From NCBI GenBank assembly GCA_019635355.1, contig JAHBZQ010000001.1, forward strand, positions 1,488,001 through 1,552,000: a stretch of 64,000 bases of DNA. The letters run 5' to 3'. The DNA is from Rhizobacter sp. Its GTDB lineage: Bacteria > Pseudomonadota > Gammaproteobacteria > Burkholderiales > Burkholderiaceae_C. The notes below the pieces were generated by a model. That model saw nothing but the letters and a program-made list of their open reading frames with translations. It did not search any database and was not told where the DNA came from. The position numbers and the translations under genes were made by a program. Shown in pieces: positions 19,762-28,224 of this stretch (positions are counted from its first letter, which is position 1; every line of letters begins with the position of its first letter).

Positions 19762-22065
19762 TTACCCCAGGCTCAGTACCCGATACGGCTTCATCCCGGC
19801 GTCGAGCGTCTTGCCCTTGCGGGCGCGCTTGCCGGCGTAGACCGCGAGCGATGCGCCCTTGAGTTCTTCTTCCTTGGCCTTGCCGCCGCGGCCGGTGCCG
19901 AGCACCTTCACGCCGTTGGCGCAGCTCGCCACCGAGACCAGCGGGTCTTTCGCGTCCACATCCATCAGCGTGAGGCCACGGCCTCCCTTGGGTTGCAGCT
20001 TGAGCTCCTGCAAGGGGAAGGCGAGCAGCCGGCCGCTCATCGACAGGCACGCCACCTGCGAGTGGCCCACCACCAGCGGCACGGGCGGCAGCACCTTGTC
20101 GTCGGCCTCGAGCGTGAGGAAGCTCTTGCCGCCACGCTGGCGGCTCACCATGTCGCCCACTTGCGCGAGCAGGCCGAAGCCGCCGGTGTTCGACAGCAAC
20201 AGCGTCGTGTCAGGCGCCGCGGCGAAGTAGTGCAGCGGCTGCGTGCCCGATTCGAGCTCGATGAGCGTCGTGATCGGCTGGCCATCGCCGCGGCCACCGG
20301 GCAGCTGCGCCACTGCGGTGGAGTACACACGGCCGTTGCTGCCGAAGACCAGCAGCGAATCGACCGTGCGGCAGGGGAACACGCCGTACAGGCCATCGCC
20401 CGCCTTGAAGGCCAGCGCCGAGGCGTCGACCTCGTGGCCCTTGAGTGCCCGCACCCAGCCCTTCAGGCTCACCACCACCGTGACTGGCTCGTCGACCACC
20501 TTGATCTCGGCCACGGCCTTCTTCTCGGCCTGGATCAGCGTGCGGCGGTCGTCGCCGTATTGCTTGGCGTCGCCCTCGATCTCCTTGATCAGCGTGCGCT
20601 TGAGCGTGGCCGGCGAGTTGAGGATGTCTTCCAGCTTGCCCTGCTCTTCGCGCAGCTCTTTCAACTGCTGCTCGATCTTGATGGCCTCCAGCCGCGCGAG
20701 CTGGCGCAGGCGGATTTCAAGAATGTCTTCGGCCTGGATCTCGCTCAGCTTGAAGCGCTCGATCAGCGCGGGCTTGGGCTCGTCGGAATGGCGAATGATG
20801 CGGATCACCTCGTCGATGTTGAGCAGCACCAGCTGCCGCCCTTCGAGGATGTGGATGCGCGCCAGCACCTTGTCGAGCCGGAACTGCGAGCGCCGCTGCA
20901 CCGTCTCGGCCCGGAAGGCCACCCACTCGGCGAGCATCTGGCGCAGGCTCTTCTGCGTGGGCCGCCCATCGGCGCCGATCATCGTGAGGTTGATCGGGGC
21001 CGAGGTCTCCAGGCTCGTGTGCGCGAGCAGGGTCTGGATCAGGTCTTCCTGGCTGATGCGCGAGGTCTTCGGCTCGAAGACGAGGCGCACCGGGGCGTCT
21101 TTGCTGGCTTCGTCGCGCACCGCGTCGAGCACCGAGAGGATGGTCGTCTTGAGCTGCACCTGCTCCGCGGCCAGCGCCTTCTTGCCGGCCTTGACCTTGG
21201 GGTTGGTCAGCTCCTCGATCTCTTCCAGCACCTTCTGCGAGCTGGTGCCCGGTGGCAGCTCGGTGACGACCAGTTGCCACTGGCCACGCGCCAGGTCTTC
21301 GATCTTCCAGCGCGCGCGCACCTTGAGGCTGCCGCGGCCGGTGGCGTAGGCGGCACGGATGTCGGCCGCATCGCTGATGATCTGGCCGCCGGCGGCGTAG
21401 TCGGGGCCGGGGACGATGGCGAGCAACTCATCGTCGGTGAGCTTGTCGTTGCGGATCATCGCCACGGCTGCCGCCGCCACCTCGCGCAGGTTGTGCGAAG
21501 GCACTTCGGTCGCGAGTCCCACCGCGATGCCACTCGCGCCATTCAGCAGCACGAAGGGCAAACGCGCCGGCAGCTGCTTCGGCTCCTGTTCCGAGCCGTC
21601 GTAGTTGGGCGCAAAGTCGACCGTGCCTTCGTCCAGCTCATCGAGCAGCAGACGCGAGATCGGCGCGAGGCGCGCTTCGGTGTAGCGCATGGCCGCCGCG
21701 CCGTCGCCGTCGCGCGAGCCGAAGTTGCCTTGGCCGTCGACCAGCGGGTAGCGCTGCGAGAAGTCCTGTGCCATGCGCACCATCGCGTCATACGCTGCCT
21801 GGTCGCCGTGCGGGTGGTACTTGCCGAGCACGTCGCCCACCACACGGGCGCTCTTCACCGGGCGCGCGCCCGCGGTGCCGGTGAAGCCCAGGCCCATGCG
21901 CTCCATCGCGAAGAGGATGCGGCGCTGGACGGGCTTCTGGCCGTCGCACACGTCAGGCAGCGCGCGGCCCTTCACCACGCTCAGCGCGTATTCGAGGTAC
22001 GCGCGCTCGGCGTAGTGGGCCAGCGTGATCGCGTCGGGGTTCTGCGTTGTTTCGTCCAGGCTCAT
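19762..22065 (-). CDS. parC: DNA topoisomerase IV subunit A
   Basis: A 767-residue ParC. It has the winged-helix breakage domain with the catalytic tyrosine Y128 in AAMRYTEARL, and the quinolone-contact region GKYHPHGDQAAYDAM, where the residue equivalent to E. coli Ser80 is Gln89 and that equivalent to Glu84 is Asp93. A coiled-coil gate (LRQLARLEAIKIEQQLKELR) and C-terminal beta-pinwheel repeats follow, as in short-tailed ParC proteins. With ParE it decatenates daughter chromosomes. It is the fourth gene of a minus-strand run parE - membrane protein - lytic transglycosylase - parC, starting 6 bp after the transglycosylase stop. Confidence 0.95.
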   Translation of the reverse strand: MSLDETTQNPDAITLAHYAERAYLEYALSVVKGRALPDVCDGQKPVQRRILFAMERMGLGFTGTAGARPVKSARVVGDVLGKYHPHGDQAAYDAMVRMAQDFSQRYPLVDGQGNFGSRDGDGAAAMRYTEARLAPISRLLLDELDEGTVDFAPNYDGSEQEPKQLPARLPFVLLNGASGIAVGLATEVPSHNLREVAAAAVAMIRNDKLTDDELLAIVPGPDYAAGGQIISDAADIRAAYATGRGSLKVRARWKIEDLARGQWQLVVTELPPGTSSQKVLEEIEELTNPKVKAGKKALAAEQVQLKTTILSVLDAVRDEASKDAPVRLVFEPKTSRISQEDLIQTLLAHTSLETSAPINLTMIGADGRPTQKSLRQMLAEWVAFRAETVQRRSQFRLDKVLARIHILEGRQLVLLNIDEVIRIIRHSDEPKPALIERFKLSEIQAEDILEIRLRQLARLEAIKIEQQLKELREEQGKLEDILNSPATLKRTLIKEIEGDAKQYGDDRRTLIQAEKKAVAEIKVVDEPVTVVVSLKGWVRALKGHEVDASALAFKAGDGLYGVFPCRTVDSLLVFGSNGRVYSTAVAQLPGGRGDGQPITTLIELESGTQPLHYFAAAPDTTLLLSNTGGFGLLAQVGDMVSRQRGGKSFLTLEADDKVLPPVPLVVGHSQVACLSMSGRLLAFPLQELKLQPKGGRGLTLMDVDAKDPLVSVASCANGVKVLGTGRGGKAKEEELKGASLAVYAGKRARKGKTLDAGMKPYRVLSLG

Positions 22066-22071
22066 GTCGTC

Positions 22072-22761
22072 TCAATTCGGGGCCGAGGCTGACGTCAGCG
22101 GCCCGTGCATCTGCAGTTCGCGGGCGCCGCGCGGCATCTTGTTCTGCAGCAGCGCCCAATAGAGTTCGAGCACCAGGTGCACATGCGCCTGGGTCTCGGG
22201 GATCGGCGGCATGCCGCCGCCGTGTTTCATCACCGTGCCGACGCCGGAGTTCCAGGCGGCGAGCGCCACGTCGATGCGGCCAAAGCGGTGCATCAGCTTC
22301 GACAGCAAGCGGGCGCCGGTCTGGATGTTGTGCTTCGGGTCGAGCAGGCGCTGCGCCTCTTCGGCACGCGCCGCGGGCGTGTTGCCCACCGGCATGATCT
22401 GCATCAGCCCCACCGCGCCGCGTGGCGAAACGGCGTTGGGCTTGAAGCCAGACTCGACGGCGATGATGGCCTTCAGCAACTCGATGTCGACACCGTGCGT
22501 CTTCGAGGCGTCACGCAAGAGGGCCTGCAGCGACTTCACCTCGGGCGCGAAGTCCAGCCAGGTGAGCAGGCCACCGGCCCCGTCGGTCTTGCCGGGTACA
22601 CGCTCGCCGCTGGCGGTGTTGCCCAGCACGAGGTGGTAGCGCGAGTCGACCTGCACCGGCGACACATGAGCCACGCCGTTGCCATCGACAAAACCCCAGA
22701 GCTCCGCCTGGCAGGCCAGCGGCAGGCTGACCATCGCGGCGAAGCACCAGGCCCGGTTCAT
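22072..22761 (-). CDS. Lytic transglycosylase (SLT domain), periplasmic
   Basis: A 229-residue protein with an N-terminal signal peptide (MNRAWCFAAMVSLPLACQA). A short LWGFVDGNGVAHVSPVQ region like DUF4124 comes next. The soluble lytic transglycosylase domain has the catalytic glutamate in AIIAVESGFKPNAVSPRG, the AVGLMQIMP motif and the late AAWNSGVGTV motif (the usual AYNAG-type signature). Such enzymes cleave the glycan strands of peptidoglycan. It lies between the membrane protein (4 bp) and parC (6 bp) in one transcription unit, so its expression is probably tied to topoisomerase IV subunits, both relevant to cell division. Confidence 0.9.
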   Translation of the reverse strand: MNRAWCFAAMVSLPLACQAELWGFVDGNGVAHVSPVQVDSRYHLVLGNTASGERVPGKTDGAGGLLTWLDFAPEVKSLQALLRDASKTHGVDIELLKAIIAVESGFKPNAVSPRGAVGLMQIMPVGNTPAARAEEAQRLLDPKHNIQTGARLLSKLMHRFGRIDVALAAWNSGVGTVMKHGGGMPPIPETQAHVHLVLELYWALLQNKMPRGARELQMHGPLTSASAPN

Positions 22762-22765
22762 CGGA

Positions 22766-23398
22766 TCAGGCCCGCGTGGCCCACCACCACAGCCCGACGG
22801 CGAAGACGAGCTGCGCGACGGCGACGATGGAAAAGAGCGTCCAGCCCGGCGCCACCTGCTCGCTCATGCGCTGCACGGCCCACGAGCGCAGCGCTTCTTC
22901 GCGCAGCTGGCCACCCACCACCGCATCGGTGGGGCCGCTCTCGGCGAGGCTGCGGTCGAGCTTGTCGACGTAGCGTGCGCCCAGCCGGCGCAGCGGGCGC
23001 GGGATCATCGAATCCTCATTGCCGAGGAACTGGCGAAACGCCTCGGCCAGCCGGCCCGGCGTGCCCAGCAGCCCGGCCACCGTGCCGGGGCGCTTGCTTT
23101 CGGTGACCTGGATGAAACGGCCCAGGGTCTGGTCGAACAGCAAGCCACCATGCGATTGGGTGAGCTTGCTCAGCACGCTCATCACGCCACGCTGGTGCCC
23201 GGCCACCACATAAAGCACGAGCGCAAGCAGGCAGCCCAGGGTCGCCAGCATCTTCAGGCCCGAGCCCGCGGGCAGCGCCATCACGAGCCCGAGCAACACC
23301 GCACCGCTCAAGAAGACACCTGCGGCGCCGCACTTCAGCACCTCGCCCACGTACTGCAGGCCCGTGCCCAGCAGTGGCTTGATCACATCCTTGTTCAT
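22766..23398 (-). CDS. Inner-membrane protein of unknown function between parE and slt
   Basis: A 210-residue protein that I do not recognise. It has two adjacent membrane helices near the N-terminus (about 24-70), a cytoplasmic or periplasmic middle region with LLFDQTLGRFIQVTESKRPG, and one C-terminal helix (about 185-206, FSIVAVAQLVFAVGLWWW). A longer frame reaches 23464, but GGGAGGG 6-7 nt before the ATG at 23396-23398 decides the start. It begins 43 bp after parE and ends 4 bp before the lytic transglycosylase gene, so an envelope role linked to cell division is possible but not shown. Confidence 0.75.
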   Translation of the reverse strand: MNKDVIKPLLGTGLQYVGEVLKCGAAGVFLSGAVLLGLVMALPAGSGLKMLATLGCLLALVLYVVAGHQRGVMSVLSKLTQSHGGLLFDQTLGRFIQVTESKRPGTVAGLLGTPGRLAEAFRQFLGNEDSMIPRPLRRLGARYVDKLDRSLAESGPTDAVVGGQLREEALRSWAVQRMSEQVAPGWTLFSIVAVAQLVFAVGLWWWATRA

Positions 23399-23441
23399 GA
23401 CATGCCCTCCCTTTGTTTTTTGGAATCTCGTCGGCCGGGCG

Positions 23442-25415
23442 TCAGACGTCGACTTCGACGTCATCGCCGTGCAGCTCCATCAGCTCGCGGCGCGCCGCGG
23501 CTTCGCCCTTGCCCATGAGCTTGGTCAGCGAATCGGTGGTGGCGCCGAAGTCGAGCGCGCCGTAGTTCACCTGCAGCAGGCGGCGGGTGTCAGGGTTGAG
23601 CGTGGTGTCCCACAGCTGCTCGGCGTTCATTTCGCCCAGGCCCTTGAAGCGGCCGATGGTCCAGCTGTTCTCGCGGGCGCCTTCCTTGCGCAGCTTGTCG
23701 AGGGTGGCGGTGAGCTCGCCTTCGTCGAGCGCGTAGATCTTGGCCGCCGGTTTCTTGCCGCGGGCCGGTGCGTCTACGCGAAAGAGCGGCGGCTTGGCCA
23801 CGTACACATGGCCTTTCTCGATGAGCTTCGGGAAGTGGCGGAAGAAGAGCGTGAGCAGCAGCACCTGGATGTGCGAGCCGTCGACGTCGGCGTCCGACAA
23901 GATGCAGACCTTGCCGTAGCGCAGGCCCGAAAGGTCGACCTCGTCGTTCGGGCCGTGCGGGTCGACGCCGATGGCGACCGAGATGTCGTGGATCTCGTTG
24001 TTGGCGAAGAGGCGGTCACGCTCCACTTCCCACGCATTGAGCACCTTGCCGCGCAGCGGCAGCACGGCTTGCGTTTCCTTGTTGCGGCCCATCTTGGCGC
24101 TGCCACCGGCCGAGTCGCCCTCCACCAGGAAGAGCTCGTTCAGCGTGAGGTCGCGGTTCTCGCAATCGGTCAGCTTGCCCGGCAACACCGCCACGCCGGA
24201 GCCCTTGCGCTTCTCGACCTTCTGGCTCGCGCGCTGGCGCGTCTGCGCCTGCTTGATGACGAGTTCGGCGAGCTTCTTGCCGAGGTCGACGTGCTGGTTG
24301 AGCCAGAGTTCCATCGCCGGCTTCACATAGGTCGACACGAGGCGCAGCGCGTCACGGCTGTTGAGCCGCTCCTTGATCTGGCCCTGGAACTGCGGGTCGA
24401 GCACCTTGGCACTCAGCACGAAGCTGGCGCGCGAGAACACGTCTTCGGGCATCAGCTTCACGCCCTTGGGCAGCAGCGAGTGCAGCTCGATGAAGCCCTT
24501 CACCGCGCCGAAGAGGCCGTCCTTCAAGCCCGACTCGTGCGTGCCGCCGTTCACCGTGGGAATCAGGTTGACGTAGCTCTCGCGCATCGGCGCGCCGTCT
24601 TCGGTGAAGGCCACGCACCAGGCAGCGCCCTCGCCTTCGGCGAAGTTCTCGGTCTCGCCCTTGTCGGCGTAATGCTCGCCCTCGAAGAGCGGGATCACCG
24701 GGTCGGCCGGCAGCGTCTGCATGAGGTAGTCGCGCAGGCCGCCCTTGTACGTCCAGGTGAGCACCTCGCCGGTCTTCTCGATGGTGAGCGTGACCGTCAC
24801 GCCGGGCATCAGCACGGCCTTGCTGCGCAAGAGGTGCACCAGCTCGGCCTTGGGGAAATCGGTGCTGTCGAAATACTTGGCATCGGGCCAGGTCCGCACC
24901 GTGGTGCCCGACTTGCGGTCGGCGTTGGTCGCCTTGCGCAGCTTGAGCGGCTCGATCACGTCGCCACCCGAGAACACGATGCTGGCCACCTGGCCTTCGC
25001 GACACACATGCACTTCGAGGCGCTTGGCCAGCGCGTTGGTCACGCTCACGCCCACGCCGTGCAGGCCGCCCGAGAAGCTGTAGGCGCCGCCCGAGCCCTT
25101 GTCGAACTTGCCGCCCGCGTGCAGCCGGGTGAACACGATCTCGACCACCGGCACCTTTTCTTCAGGGTGCTTGCCGAAGGGGATGCCGCGGCCGTCGTCC
25201 TGCACGCTGACCGAGGTGTCGATGTGCAGCGTGACGTCGATGCGCTTGCCGTAGCCGGCGAGGGCTTCGTCGGCCGCGTTGTCGATGACCTCTTGGATGA
25301 TGTGCAGCGGGTTGTCGGTGCGGGTGTACATGCCCGGCCGCTGCTTCACGGGCTCGAGGCCCTTGAGCACGCGGATCGACGCTTCGCCGTAGTTGTCGCT
25401 GGGTTTGGTGGCCAT
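23442..25415 (-). CDS. parE: DNA topoisomerase IV subunit B
   Basis: A 657-residue ParE. It has the GHKL ATPase domain (EVIDNAADEALAGYG for ATP/magnesium, DDGRGIP, and the GGLHGVGVSVTNAL lid loop), the transducer domain and the TOPRIM domain with LVEGDSAGGSAKMGRN and acidic DADVDG. The order and length are those of ParE and not GyrB (no long C-terminal insertion). It is the first gene of the parE-to-parC run. A TAGAAT element lies 9 nt before the ATG with no Shine-Dalgarno in between, which suggests a leaderless message. Divergent from an MFS gene with 60 bp between starts. Confidence 0.95.
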   Translation of the reverse strand: MATKPSDNYGEASIRVLKGLEPVKQRPGMYTRTDNPLHIIQEVIDNAADEALAGYGKRIDVTLHIDTSVSVQDDGRGIPFGKHPEEKVPVVEIVFTRLHAGGKFDKGSGGAYSFSGGLHGVGVSVTNALAKRLEVHVCREGQVASIVFSGGDVIEPLKLRKATNADRKSGTTVRTWPDAKYFDSTDFPKAELVHLLRSKAVLMPGVTVTLTIEKTGEVLTWTYKGGLRDYLMQTLPADPVIPLFEGEHYADKGETENFAEGEGAAWCVAFTEDGAPMRESYVNLIPTVNGGTHESGLKDGLFGAVKGFIELHSLLPKGVKLMPEDVFSRASFVLSAKVLDPQFQGQIKERLNSRDALRLVSTYVKPAMELWLNQHVDLGKKLAELVIKQAQTRQRASQKVEKRKGSGVAVLPGKLTDCENRDLTLNELFLVEGDSAGGSAKMGRNKETQAVLPLRGKVLNAWEVERDRLFANNEIHDISVAIGVDPHGPNDEVDLSGLRYGKVCILSDADVDGSHIQVLLLTLFFRHFPKLIEKGHVYVAKPPLFRVDAPARGKKPAAKIYALDEGELTATLDKLRKEGARENSWTIGRFKGLGEMNAEQLWDTTLNPDTRRLLQVNYGALDFGATTDSLTKLMGKGEAAARRELMELHGDDVEVDV

Positions 25416-25424
25416 AGGCGGCGG

Positions 25425-25430
25425 ATTCTA
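25425..25430 (-). promoter_or_regulatory. Candidate -10 element for parE (leaderless type)
   Basis: Minus-strand TAGAAT is 9 nt upstream of the parE ATG; the intervening bases are all C/G plus one T and contain no ribosome-binding site. The same TAGAATCCG core recurs upstream of lpxO, the tRNA-Gly gene and the phosphomannomutase gene in this window. Confidence 0.5.
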
Positions 25431-25475
25431 GGAGTGTCGCCAGCGCAGACGGATCGAAATGGCTACAGTGCCCGG

Positions 25476-26699
25476 ATGACCTCCGTAGCCGCCCCGCCGC
25501 CCGCTTCTCTCTCCATGAAACAGGTGCTGCTGTGCGGCGCCATGATCGTCACGCTGTCGATGGGCATCCGCCACGGCTTCGGGCTGTGGCTGCAGCCGAT
25601 CACGATGGACCGAGGCTGGTCACGCGAGACGTTCGCGTTCGCGCTCGCCATCCAGAACCTCGCCTGGGGCCTAGCCGGGCCGTTCGCCGGCATGCTGGCC
25701 GACCGCTTCGGCGCGTTCCGCGTGCTGATCGTAGGGAGCTTGCTCTACTCGGCGGGCCTGGTGCTGATGGCGGTGTCGACCTCGGGCCTGGCCTTCACCG
25801 GGAGCGCCGGCCTGATCCTCGGCATGGCGCAATCGGGCACCACCTATGCCGTGGTCTACGGCGTGATCGGGCGCAACGTGGCGCCCGAGAAGCGCAGCTG
25901 GGCGATGGGCGTGGCGGCCGCGGCCGGCTCGTTCGGCCAGTTCCTGATGGTGCCGGTGGAGAACTGGCTCATCGGCAGCTTCGGCTGGCAAAACGCCCTC
26001 TTCCTGCTCGGCTGCCTGGCACTCGCGATCACGCCGCTCGCCTTCGGCCTGAAGGAGCCCAAGGCCACGCCGCAGGCCGGCGTGCACCAGCAGAGCATCG
26101 GCCATGCGCTGCGCGAGGCGTTTTCGTACCCGAGCTTCCAGCTGCTGATGGCGGGCTATTTCGTGTGCGGCTTCCAGGTGGTGTTCATCGGCGTGCACAT
26201 GCCGAGCTATTTGAAAGACCACGGGCTGACGCCGAACGTCGCCACGACGGCGCTCGCGCTGATCGGCCTCTTCAACGTCTTCGGTACCTACGCCGCGGGC
26301 TCGCTCGGGCAGCGCATGCAGAAGAAGTACATCCTGTCGTCGATCTATGCGCTGCGCTCGGTGGCCATCGTGATCTTCCTGAGCGTGCCGCTCACGCCGT
26401 GGAGCGTGTACATCTTCGCCTCCGTCATGGGCTTCCTGTGGCTCTCGACCGTGCCGCCCACCAACGCGGTGATCGCGCAGATCTTCGGCGTGCAGTACAT
26501 GTCGATGCTGGGCGGCTTCGTCTTCCTGAGCCACCAGGTCGGCTCCTTCCTCGGCGTGTGGCTGGGCGGCAAGCTCTACGACGCGACGGGCAGCTACGAC
26601 GTGGTGTGGTGGATCGCGGTGGCGTTGGGCATCTTCGCGGCGATCGTCAACCTGCCGGTGCGCGAGGCGGCCATCGTGCGCCGGCCCGCCGCGGCCTGA
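25476..26699 (+). CDS. MFS transporter (monocarboxylate/oxalate-formate antiporter-like)
   Basis: A 407-residue major facilitator with 12 predicted helices. Features are RHGFGLWLQPITMDRGWSRE near the N-terminus, the loop 2-3 motif GPFAGMLADRFGAFR and the repeat half TYAAGSLGQRMQKK. This is the pattern of the OxlT / monocarboxylate-like group; the substrate is not determinable. The ATG at 25476 is preceded at 6 nt by TACAGT, a plausible -10, and no Shine-Dalgarno is visible. A much longer frame upstream is antisense to parE and is not real. It is divergent from parE, and a 41-codon gene follows after 3 bp. Confidence 0.85.
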   Translation: MTSVAAPPPASLSMKQVLLCGAMIVTLSMGIRHGFGLWLQPITMDRGWSRETFAFALAIQNLAWGLAGPFAGMLADRFGAFRVLIVGSLLYSAGLVLMAVSTSGLAFTGSAGLILGMAQSGTTYAVVYGVIGRNVAPEKRSWAMGVAAAAGSFGQFLMVPVENWLIGSFGWQNALFLLGCLALAITPLAFGLKEPKATPQAGVHQQSIGHALREAFSYPSFQLLMAGYFVCGFQVVFIGVHMPSYLKDHGLTPNVATTALALIGLFNVFGTYAAGSLGQRMQKKYILSSIYALRSVAIVIFLSVPLTPWSVYIFASVMGFLWLSTVPPTNAVIAQIFGVQYMSMLGGFVFLSHQVGSFLGVWLGGKLYDATGSYDVVWWIAVALGIFAAIVNLPVREAAIVRRPAAA

Positions 26700-26702
26700 G
26701 CC

Positions 26703-26828
26703 ATGACGCGCGGCCGCCGCTTCCTGGCCTGGGCCGCCGCAACGGCCGTGCTGCTGTCGGTGTTTGCCGCCTACCTGCGGCCAGACTTGGCATTCACACT
26801 CGCCAACCAGCTCTGGAACTGCTTCTGA
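26703..26828 (+). CDS. Small 41-residue single-span membrane protein
   Basis: A short gene starts 3 bp after the MFS stop and ends 7 bp before the SDR gene. The 41-residue product starts MTRGRRFLAWAAATAVLLS, has one membrane helix (about residues 7-23), then a conserved-looking YLRPDLAFTL segment and ends in NQLWNCF. I have a general memory of similar tiny proteins ending in WxCF in Burkholderiales, but cannot verify it. The positive-inside N-terminus predicts a periplasmic C-terminus with a lone cysteine. The tight spacing suggests co-translation with its neighbours. Confidence 0.6.
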   Translation: MTRGRRFLAWAAATAVLLSVFAAYLRPDLAFTLANQLWNCF

Positions 26829-26835
26829 AACCCGT

Positions 26836-27642
26836 ATGAACGTGATCGTGATCACCGGTGCCTCCGAGGGCATCGGCGCGGAGATGGCGCGACAGTGGGC
26901 ACAGCGTGGCGGAGCGCAGCAGGCGCTCGTGCTCGCCGCCCGTAACGTCGACAAGCTGAACGAGGTCGCGGCGCAATGCCGACAGCACGGCGCTCAGGTG
27001 CTGGTGCAGCGGTGCGACGTGAGCGTGCAGGCCGACTGCGAAGCGCTCGTCACCGCCACGCTCAACACCTTCGGCCGGCTCGACACGCTCGTCAACAACG
27101 CCGGCATGTCGGCGCAGGCGCTCCTCAGTGAGGTGACCGACCTCGCGTGGTACGAGACGCTGATGCGCATCAACCACTGGGGCAGCGTGTGGTGCACGCA
27201 CGCAGCGCTGCCGCACCTCGTGGCGGCGAAGGGGCGCATCGTAGCCGTCTCCAGCTTGGCCGGCTTGGTCGGCGTGCCGGGCCGCACGGCGTATTGCTCG
27301 ACCAAGTTCGCGATGACCGGCTTCTTTGAGGCACTGCGCACCGAGCTCAGCACGGCCGGCGTGAGCGTCACCCTCGCCTACCCGGGCGTCGTGGCCACCG
27401 AGATCCGCTACCGCGGTTTCAACGCCGACGGCCAAGCCGCGGGCAAGAGCGGGCTCGACGAGCGCGGCGCGATGAGCGTCGAGACCTGCGCCAGGCTCAT
27501 CGTCGACGGCACCGAATCGCGCCAGCGCGAGGTGGTGATGACGGCCAAGGGCAAGCTCGGCCGCTGGTTGAAGCTGTTGGTGCCGGGCCTCGTGGACTCG
27601 CTCGCGCTCAAGGCGCTGAACCAGCACGCCCGCCCGCAATGA
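26836..27642 (+). CDS. SDR family NAD(P)-dependent oxidoreductase
   Basis: A 268-residue classical short-chain dehydrogenase. It has the nucleotide-binding TGASEGIG near residue 8, the NNAG motif in TLVNNAGMSAQ, the catalytic serine in VAVSSLAGLVG and the YCSTK catalytic Tyr/Lys pair. An Asn equivalent to the catalytic tetrad is in MRINHWGSVW. The LAARN segment after strand 2 hints at NADP preference. The substrate is unknown; the PGVVATEIRYRGF stretch is common in DHRS7-like members. Its TGA overlaps the ATG of the methyltransferase gene (ATGA), so the two are translationally coupled. Confidence 0.88.
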   Translation: MNVIVITGASEGIGAEMARQWAQRGGAQQALVLAARNVDKLNEVAAQCRQHGAQVLVQRCDVSVQADCEALVTATLNTFGRLDTLVNNAGMSAQALLSEVTDLAWYETLMRINHWGSVWCTHAALPHLVAAKGRIVAVSSLAGLVGVPGRTAYCSTKFAMTGFFEALRTELSTAGVSVTLAYPGVVATEIRYRGFNADGQAAGKSGLDERGAMSVETCARLIVDGTESRQREVVMTAKGKLGRWLKLLVPGLVDSLALKALNQHARPQ

Positions 27643-28199
27643 CGCTCGCGGCTTCACCCTGGGTGCAGCGCTGGTCGCACCTGGTGCCGGCCGGCGCCAC
27701 GGTGCTCGACGTGGCCTGTGGCTCGGGGCGGCACGTGCACTGGTTCGCTCAGCGCGGCTGCCGCGTCACCGCGGTGGACCGCGATGCCGCCGCCGTCGAA
27801 CCCCTGCGTTCCTTGGCCGACGTGGTCGTCGCCGACATCGAAGGTGGGCCGTGGCCGTTCGACGGCCGTCGCTTCGATGCCGTCGTCGTCACCAACTACC
27901 TCTGGCGCGCCTTGCTGCCCACCATCGTCGACTGCGTGGCCGAAGGCGGCGTGCTGCTCTACGAGACCTTCGCCGACGGCAACCAGACGGTCGGCAAGCC
28001 GTCGCGGCCCGATTTCCTGCTCGAGCCGGGGGAGTTGCTGCGGGCCGCAAACGGCCTGCGCGTCGTTGCCTATGAAGACGGCTTTCTCGATACCCCCGAG
28101 CGCTTCGTGCAGCGCATCACGGCCCTGCGGCCGGCGAGCGCAGGTGACCCTCATCCACGCCATCTGCTGACGCCTGGGCCGGTGACGTCGGGCAGCTAA
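27639..28199 (+). CDS. Class I SAM-dependent methyltransferase
   Basis: A 186-residue methyltransferase with motif I VLDVACGSGRHVHWFA, the acidic strand-2 end TAVDRDAAAVE, ADIEGGPWPF and motif IV-like DAVVVTNYLWRALLP. It is short and resembles the TehB/YrrT-like single-domain class; the substrate cannot be told from sequence. It overlaps the SDR gene by 4 bp and is followed after 25 bp by dapA, whose own leader begins in its last codons. Confidence 0.8.
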   Translation: MTLAASPWVQRWSHLVPAGATVLDVACGSGRHVHWFAQRGCRVTAVDRDAAAVEPLRSLADVVVADIEGGPWPFDGRRFDAVVVTNYLWRALLPTIVDCVAEGGVLLYETFADGNQTVGKPSRPDFLLEPGELLRAANGLRVVAYEDGFLDTPERFVQRITALRPASAGDPHPRHLLTPGPVTSGS

Positions 28200-28206
28200 A
28201 ATCCCC

Positions 28207-28222
28207 GGATTCCGAGGAATCC
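28207..28222 (+). promoter_or_regulatory. Palindrome over the dapA ribosome-binding site
   Basis: Two 7-bp inverted arms (GGATTCC and GGAATCC) separated by GA lie 3-18 nt before the dapA start and include its GAGGA Shine-Dalgarno. A TAAAAT -10-like hexamer is just upstream at 28197-28202. A binding site or translational control is possible; the 2-nt spacer makes a full RNA hairpin unlikely. Confidence 0.3.
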
Positions 28223-28224
28223 CC

